This document shows, one piece after another, positions 7,596-11,205 of a stretch of DNA of 11,205 nt. The position numbers and the translations under genes were made by a program. The stretch's first letter is position 1. The number at the start of each line of letters is the position of its first letter. The notes under the pieces are model-generated. The model did no database searches, was not told the DNA's origin, and was given only the letters and a program-made list of their open reading frames with translations. This DNA is from Bacteroidota bacterium (GTDB lineage Bacteria > CLD3 > SB21), in contig JAGQUY010000127.1 in the NCBI GenBank assembly GCA_020438245.1, positions 1-11,205 of the forward strand, read 5' to 3'.

Positions 7596-8876
7596 TCAAA
7601 CCCTGAATGCTTTTCGTCCGCGATATACCGCCCGGGTCCCCAATAACTCTTCGATCCTTAGTAGTTGATTATACTTTGCGATGCGGTCGGTTCGGGATGC
7701 CGAGCCGGTCTTGATTTGTCCGCAGTTTAGGGCGACGGCAATATCGGCAATTGTCGTATCCTCGCTTTCTCCCGAGCGATGACTGATCACGGAAGTGTAC
7801 CCGGCCTGATGTGCCATCTGAACGGCATCTATCGTTTCCGACAACGTACCGATTTGATTTACCTTGATAAGAATCGAGTTGGCAACGCCCATCTGAATAC
7901 CCTTGGAGAGGAATTTAGGATTGGTCACGAAAAGATCGTCTCCAACCAACTGAACTTTGTTACCCACGGCTTCCGTCAGGGCTTTCCAGCCTTTCCAGTC
8001 ATTTTCCGCCATTCCGTCCTCGATCGAGATGATCGGATACTGGCGAACCCAATTCTCATAGTACTTGACCATGTCGTCCGATGATTTCTTGGACCCGTCG
8101 GATTTTTTGAAAATGTACTTACCGTTAACGAAGAACTCCGAGGAAGCGGGATCCAGCGCAATGAGGATATCTTTTCCGGTCTTGTACCCCGCTTTGGTGA
8201 CGGCTTCAAGAATCACCTCCAATGCTTCCTCGTTCGACTTCAGATTCGGGGCAAACCCTCCTTCATCACCAACTGCCGTGTTGTATTTTCGAGCTTTTAG
8301 TACTGTTTTCAAATGGTGGAATACTTCAGCGCCCATTCGCAAACCTTCCCGGAATGAAACGGCGCCGACCGGCATGATCATGAATTCCTGAAAATCGACG
8401 TTGTTATCTGCATGCGCTCCGCCATTTAGGATATTCATCATGGGCACCGGAACCGTGTTGGCCTGAACTCCGCCTATGTATTGAAAAAGCGGAATCTCCA
8501 ATTCATTGGCCATCGCTCGTGCCACAGCCAGGCTTACTCCCAGGATGGCATTCGCTCCCAGTTTGCCTTTGTTGGGAGTACCGTCCAGTTCGATCATGGT
8601 TTGATCAATTTTATGTTGGTCGGAGGCGTCGGCATGCATCAGCTTTTTTGCAATTAATGAATTGACGTTCTTTACGGCCTTCATCACGCCCTTGCCCAGA
8701 AATCGCGCCGGGTCTCCATCGCGCAGTTCAACGGCTTCGTGTTCGCCTGTCGAAGCGCCGCTCGGCACTATCGCGCGACCCATGGCTCCGCTTTCCAGAA
8801 ATACCTCCACTTCAATGGTCGGATTTCCGCGTGAATCCAGTACTTCTCGTGCGTGCAGATGATGAAGGTGGCTCAT
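7596..8876 (-). CDS. eno: Enolase (2-phosphoglycerate hydratase)
   Basis: Glycolytic enzyme that interconverts 2-phosphoglycerate and phosphoenolpyruvate in the cytosol. The 426-residue length is normal. The N-terminal domain opens with AREVLDSRGNPTIEVEV, and the SGASTG substrate loop is at 39-44. Catalytic and metal residues line up with known enolases: E205 (GDEGGFAPN), K338 (LIKVNQIG), H366 (SHRSGESEDT) and K389 (QIKTGS). Metal ligands are D242, E286 and D313. The ATG at 8876 has a strong AGGAG six bases upstream. It follows ispB by 9 bases and precedes ftsB by 2 bases, so it is an internal gene of the operon. I see nothing unusual in the protein. Confidence 0.98.
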   Translation of the reverse strand: MSHLHHLHAREVLDSRGNPTIEVEVFLESGAMGRAIVPSGASTGEHEAVELRDGDPARFLGKGVMKAVKNVNSLIAKKLMHADASDQHKIDQTMIELDGTPNKGKLGANAILGVSLAVARAMANELEIPLFQYIGGVQANTVPVPMMNILNGGAHADNNVDFQEFMIMPVGAVSFREGLRMGAEVFHHLKTVLKARKYNTAVGDEGGFAPNLKSNEEALEVILEAVTKAGYKTGKDILIALDPASSEFFVNGKYIFKKSDGSKKSSDDMVKYYENWVRQYPIISIEDGMAENDWKGWKALTEAVGNKVQLVGDDLFVTNPKFLSKGIQMGVANSILIKVNQIGTLSETIDAVQMAHQAGYTSVISHRSGESEDTTIADIAVALNCGQIKTGSASRTDRIAKYNQLLRIEELLGTRAVYRGRKAFRV

Positions 8877-8885
8877 GATAGACTC

Positions 8886-9860
8886 CTACTTGTTTCTTTC
8901 TTTGTTGAATTGTACAAATTTTTTCAACCCTTCTTTGGCGTCGGAATCCTTGAAACGGTCAAGGCAACCAAGCGCCTGGTTTGAGTAGTCGGCCAGTCGT
9001 TGTTTGGCATAGGCGAGACCACCGTGATCGTCGGTGAATTGGATGATCTTTTTGATATCATCGCGGGACACGTCGTTTTTGATCATTCTGAGAATTTTCT
9101 TTGATTCCCCGCGTGGTGCATTGGAGAAGGCGTGGATCAGCGGCAAAGTAATCTTATGTTCCTTAAGGTCTCTTCCTTTGGTTTTTCCAATCACGATTTG
9201 GTGGCCTTCGTAGTCGAACAGGTCGTCCTTGATTTGAAAAGCTACCCCAATCGCCTCGCCGAAGCTCCTAAGCGCAGCCCGGTCGTCTTCTTTTTCCGTC
9301 GTCGTAATGCCGCCCAATTCGCAGGCCGCCGCAATGAGAGCGCCCGTTTTGTCGCCGACCATTTGCAGGTAGGTTTCCTCGTCTATATCCAGTTTTCGAC
9401 TCTTGTCAATCTGCATGAGTTCACCCTGACTGGCACGCTTGGTGGCCATGGAGAGGAGCATCATCGCATCAAAGCTCTTGATATCGACAATACTGATGAG
9501 TGCATTGGCGAGAAGATAATCGCCCATTAGAACGGCCATTTTATTCTTCCAGATGGCGTTGATGCTCGGCATCCCCCGTCGCATATCGGCTCCGTCGACC
9601 ACGTCATCGTGTACGAGCGTGGCCGTATGGATCAATTCAATCGTGATGGCGGCCCGGTAGCTGCGCTCGGTAACTTCACCACCGCACATTTTGCCGCACA
9701 ACAGAACCAGTGCAGGGCGCAGGTGTTTGCCGCGGGAGCGAACCACATACCGGGCGATCGTGTCGACGAGCTTTACTTTTGAAGTGAGCTGGCCCTTGAA
9801 CTTTTCTTTGAAAACCTCCAATTCATCATGAATCGGAGCCAGGACTTCGTTTAGTGTCAT
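8886..9860 (-). CDS. ispB: Long-chain polyprenyl diphosphate synthase (IspB/HepT type)
   Basis: Trans-prenyltransferase that extends an allylic diphosphate with isopentenyl diphosphate, usually to make the side chain of ubiquinone or menaquinone. It has 324 residues. The first aspartate-rich motif is DDVVD (85-89), inside ELIHTATLVHDDVVDGADMRRG. The second is DDLFD (212-216), inside FQIKDDLFDYEG. The GKTKGRDL loop is at 225-232 and the early substrate-binding GKHLRPAL at 44-51. Small residues (Ala80, Thr81) sit at positions -5 and -4 before the first motif, where short-chain synthases have bulky aromatics, so a long product is likely; the exact length cannot be read from sequence. The start ATG at 9860 has only a weak purine stretch (AGAGA) close by. 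It is the first gene of the minus-strand operon, behind the promoter at 9894-9922. Confidence 0.94.
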   Translation of the reverse strand: MTLNEVLAPIHDELEVFKEKFKGQLTSKVKLVDTIARYVVRSRGKHLRPALVLLCGKMCGGEVTERSYRAAITIELIHTATLVHDDVVDGADMRRGMPSINAIWKNKMAVLMGDYLLANALISIVDIKSFDAMMLLSMATKRASQGELMQIDKSRKLDIDEETYLQMVGDKTGALIAAACELGGITTTEKEDDRAALRSFGEAIGVAFQIKDDLFDYEGHQIVIGKTKGRDLKEHKITLPLIHAFSNAPRGESKKILRMIKNDVSRDDIKKIIQFTDDHGGLAYAKQRLADYSNQALGCLDRFKDSDAKEGLKKFVQFNKERNK

Positions 9861-9893
9861 GATCTCTGGGTTTGATTCAGTAAACGTCGAAGG

Positions 9894-9922
9894 AATCTAC
9901 CTTTTTGTGGCGATACTATCAA
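9894..9922 (-). promoter_or_regulatory. Predicted sigma70-type promoter of the ispB-eno-ftsB-dacB-yraN operon
   Basis: On the minus strand TTGATA (9922-9917, five of six to consensus) is separated by 17 bases from TAGATT (9899-9894, four of six). Transcription would start near 9887 and give a leader of about 27 bases before the ispB ATG. No other well-spaced pair was seen in the 282-base gap between ispB and the plus-strand gene at 10143. Confidence 0.6.
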
Positions 9923-9945
9923 GGCGAGAAACGTGCATTGATAGT
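9915..9945. repeat. 8-bp inverted repeat covering the -35 box before ispB
   Basis: ACTATCAA (9915-9922) and TTGATAGT (9938-9945) form a perfect 8-base dyad with 15 bases between. The first arm contains the whole -35 hexamer of the ispB operon promoter, so a dimeric regulator bound here would compete with RNA polymerase. The regulator is not identifiable. The dyad could also be chance, given its modest length. Confidence 0.5.
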
Positions 9946-10069
9946 TCCTTAATCTGTTTCCCAGACGAGAATCTGCCCAAAACCGTACTACAAACGGGTC
10001 AATTTGAGATCAATACGCGCCCCTTTCGAAACATCGGCATTTGCGACTCGTTTAGCTGAACAGAAGAAG

Positions 10070-10107
10070 GAAGAAAAAAGAAAAACACAAAAGCGGGTTT
10101 GACCCGC
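10070..10107 (-). terminator. Hairpin with minus-strand T-tract in the 9861-10142 intergenic region
   Basis: GCGGGT (10093-10098), loop TTG, ACCCGC (10102-10107) form a 6-bp GC-rich stem. On the minus strand it is followed by TTTTGTGTTTTTCTTTTTTC, which looks like a rho-independent terminator. No minus-strand gene ends here. It might stop antisense transcripts leaving the plus-strand gene at 10143, or act as an upstream leader terminator for ispB. On the plus strand it would be a hairpin about 35 bases before the start of the 10143 gene. The rest of this gap holds the ispB promoter and nothing else that I recognise. Confidence 0.5.
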
Positions 10108-10142
10108 AAATTTATCATAACCAAATAACAAGGAGACAAATC

Positions 10143-10535
10143 ATGAAGAATCTCACTCTAGTACTTGCGGCAACTTTCTTACTGACGGCAGTGGTGGTCG
10201 GTCAGGATAAGAAGGCGGAAGATCGACATGCCCGCATTTTGCAGTTGGCGGAACAGAATCTTAAGCTGACCCTGACCAAGGGAAATGACGACCTTAAAGA
10301 AAGTGCCATGGCGGCGGTTGCTGATTTGCGCAGAGAGTATCCCGCTCAACAGTTTACCACGACGGCTATTCCCTTGATGAGAATTTTGAGGACACATGAA
10401 GAATCCGGTATGAGGATTCTTGCAGCTATGACGTTGAAAGAGATAGGCGACGAGCGGGGGAGTTTTGCAATCTACGAAGCTTCAAAGTTCGACAATAATC
10501 AGACGGTTCGTCACATTTGCTCAAGCCTGAAGTAA
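10143..10535 (+). CDS. Small exported HEAT-repeat-like protein
   Basis: 130 residues, no named family that I can assign. A clear signal peptide opens it (MKNLTLVLAATFLLTAVVVG, cleavage likely before Gln21). The mature part is about 110 residues of helices. Segments such as NDDLKESAMAAVADLRREYP (48-67) and ESGMRILAAMTLKEIGDERG (87-106), followed by DNNQTVRHICSSL (117-129), have the alternating helix pattern of HEAT or PBS-lyase-like repeats, giving about two repeats. Such repeats usually bind other proteins. The start is firm: AAGGAG lies seven bases upstream. It stands alone on this strand between two minus-strand units, so context gives no function. A periplasmic scaffold role is only a guess. 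Confidence 0.8.
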   Translation: MKNLTLVLAATFLLTAVVVGQDKKAEDRHARILQLAEQNLKLTLTKGNDDLKESAMAAVADLRREYPAQQFTTTAIPLMRILRTHEESGMRILAAMTLKEIGDERGSFAIYEASKFDNNQTVRHICSSLK

Positions 10536-10564
10536 TTGCTAAAAGCGCTCTCTCCTCAGTTGGG

Positions 10565-10600
10565 CCGGGATTCGATCGAAAGATTGGGTCCCGGTTCGAT
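10565..10600. repeat. Small palindromic and repeated motif after the HEAT-like gene
   Basis: CCGGGA (10565-10570) pairs with TCCCGG (10589-10594) around an 18-base loop that starts with the perfect palindrome TTCGATCGAA (10571-10580). TTCGAT recurs at 10595-10600. It may serve as a weak 3' structure for the plus-strand transcript, but it lacks a real T-tract. Confidence 0.3.
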
Positions 10601-10605
10601 GTTTA

Positions 10606-10637
10606 TAAATAAAAAAACGCCGGGGTATACCGGCGTT
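10606..10637 (-). terminator. Rho-independent terminator of the small acidic gene
   Basis: AACGCCGG (10616-10623) and CCGGCGTT (10630-10637) form a perfect 8-bp stem with a 6-base loop. On the minus strand the stem runs straight into TTTTTTTATTTAT. It lies 28 bases after the stop of the 80-residue acidic protein. In the plus direction no T-tract follows, so it works mainly for the minus strand. Confidence 0.85.
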
Positions 10638-10664
10638 GCTGTTATCCAATGTGTTCAAAAGAGC

Positions 10665-10907
10665 TTATTGCTCGACTTCCAGTTCGTCTTCACCTTTGAA
10701 ATCCTCTATGAACCGTTCTTGAGCATCGCTCGTTTCATTCCCAAATCCCCTTATGATTTCATCTGGGGACAGATTGAGTTCCTGTAGACAATATCGAAGG
10801 TAGTATTCATATTCTAAATCCGGATCTTCTTCGAGCATGTGATCGGCTTCCGGTTCGGTGCAGTTGTTCTCGCGAGCAACCCATTCCGCGGCCGTTAATC
10901 TTGCCAT
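10665..10907 (-). CDS. Small, highly acidic protein of unknown function
   Basis: 80 residues; I do not recognise a family. I count 24 Asp/Glu against 6 Lys/Arg, with two cysteines (C16, C40). There is no signal peptide or membrane segment, so it is probably cytosolic. The N-terminal half (ARLTAAEWVARENN, then EPEADHMLEEDPD) and the middle (YYLRYCLQELNLSPDEIIRGF) look helical, and the tail GEDELEVEQ is strongly charged. The start ATG at 10907 has AAGGAG five bases upstream. The gene has its own near-consensus promoter (10976-11004) and a strong terminator (10606-10637), so it is a single-gene unit that could be abundantly expressed. Possible roles include a binding or inhibitor protein, an antitoxin-like partner, or a nucleic-acid mimic; none is shown by the sequence. 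Confidence 0.8.
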   Translation of the reverse strand: MARLTAAEWVARENNCTEPEADHMLEEDPDLEYEYYLRYCLQELNLSPDEIIRGFGNETSDAQERFIEDFKGEDELEVEQ

Positions 10908-10975
10908 GCAATCTCCTTTGTTGTCTAGCTAAATGATAAGTTCGTTTCAGTGCCGACGATTTTCAAAACCGCCGT

Positions 10976-11004
10976 ATGATAACAAAATAGACATGCTTTG
11001 TCAA
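10976..11004 (-). promoter_or_regulatory. Near-consensus sigma70-type promoter for the small acidic gene
   Basis: On the minus strand TTGACA (11004-10999, perfect) is followed after 17 bases by TATCAT (10981-10976, five of six). The start of transcription would be near 10969, giving a leader of about 62 bases before the ATG at 10907. The -35 box begins 16 bases past the aroK stop. The rest of the 10908-11020 gap shows only a weak imperfect hairpin at 10957-10971. Confidence 0.82.
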
Positions 11005-11020
11005 GCTGTAATTGGATTGC

Positions 11021-11205
11021 CTAACCTGTTGTTTTATAATCACTAATGTATCCTATGATTTCATTGCAAACTTCAGGTGGCTGTTTTTGATCGGTTTTCA
11101 CCCTAACGTGTGCCCGATGGTATCCCGTGAGCCGTTTTTCATAAAGTTCTGTAAAATTTGAATTTCTAAGCAACGGTCTATTAGCCGCGTTTGCAAGTCT
11201 TTTGA
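11021..11205 (-). CDS. aroK: Shikimate kinase, C-terminal part (cut by window end)
   Basis: An open minus-strand frame runs from the right edge (first full codon at 11203) to TAG at 11023-11021, giving 60 residues without a start in the window. It reads RLANAANRPLLRNSNF, then LYEKRLTGYHRAHVRVKTD, then EVCNEIIGYISDY. This matches the C-terminal part of shikimate kinase. RPLL carries the lid arginine, and the R-x-x-x-Y-x-x-A segment (RLTGYHRA) carries the shikimate/ATP-contacting Arg region, with the last helix following. The enzyme phosphorylates shikimate at the 3-hydroxyl in the chorismate (aromatic amino acid) pathway. The P-loop and the shikimate-binding aspartate lie outside the window. 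The neighbouring acidic gene has its own promoter, so the two need not be cotranscribed. Confidence 0.85.
   Translation of the reverse strand, partial: KRLANAANRPLLRNSNFTELYEKRLTGYHRAHVRVKTDQKQPPEVCNEIIGYISDYKTTG

Noticed and set aside
9859..10059. 66-codon plus-strand frame in the ispB upstream gap
   Set aside because: It overlaps the predicted ispB promoter, lacks a ribosome site, and shows no protein-like features.
10536..10787. 83-codon plus-strand frame after the HEAT-like gene
   Set aside because: It runs through a terminator hairpin and opposite the acidic gene, and its start directly follows a stop without a ribosome site.
10933..10982. Heptamer TTATCAT repeated twice on the minus strand (10933-10939 and 10976-10982)
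   Set aside because: One copy is simply the -10 region, and an AT-rich 7-mer recurring within AT-rich intergenic DNA is expected by chance.
1..11205. CRISPR arrays, insertion sequences, tRNA or rRNA genes
   Set aside because: No regularly spaced repeats, transposase-like frames, terminal inverted repeats or cloverleaf sequences were found in the gaps, which are all short.

Overview
The window holds ordinary bacterial chromosome: dense, mostly short intergenic gaps, roughly half G+C, with ATG, GTG and TTG starts and clear Shine-Dalgarno sites. Exported lipoprotein-type c-type cytochromes, a periplasmic PBP4-type peptidase and a long-chain polyprenyl diphosphate synthase indicate a Gram-negative respiring organism. 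The mixture of gene styles (a di-haem DUF1111 oxidoreductase next to a secreted beta-rich repeat protein, an exported HEAT-like protein, and an ispB-eno-ftsB order) reminds me of uncultured FCB-type phyla such as Zixibacteria, KSB1 or Calditrichota. That placement is inference and weakly held.

Layout. Positions 1-1368 (+) hold the 3' part of a multi-pass membrane methyl-accepting chemotaxis-like transducer. It is followed by hisS (1441-2697, +), which converges on a minus-strand block and shares its stop region with it. The first minus-strand pair, read right to left, is a lipoprotein di-haem oxidoreductase (4920-3745) and a secreted protein with two related beta-rich units (3728-2694). To its right is a tight minus-strand operon, ispB > eno > ftsB > RmlC-like epimerase > dacB > yraN (9860 down to 4966). 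Its genes are separated by a few bases or overlap, and a good sigma70-type promoter sits just before ispB. The right end has a plus-strand exported HEAT-like protein (10143-10535). A convergent minus-strand gene for an 80-residue, very acidic protein (10907-10665) has its own near-consensus promoter and rho-independent terminator. The C-terminal part of shikimate kinase aroK (11205-11021, minus) is cut by the window edge and has no start codon inside the window.

How the genes work together. The six-gene operon is mainly cell-envelope and growth related. IspB makes the polyprenyl chain for quinones (or, in some lineages, other lipids), FtsB acts in the divisome, DacB trims peptidoglycan, and the RmlC-like enzyme may modify a nucleotide sugar for the cell surface. 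Enolase and YraN are housekeeping passengers. The di-haem pair looks like a separate periplasmic redox module.

I found no mobile element, CRISPR array, tRNA or rRNA. The items most worth a second look are the small acidic gene with its strong private promoter and terminator, the di-haem/secreted repeat pair, the KIG motif in place of KTG in DacB, the Arg-to-Gly change at the chemoreceptor tip, and the inverted repeat that covers the -35 box of the ispB operon promoter. None of these by itself proves an undescribed system.
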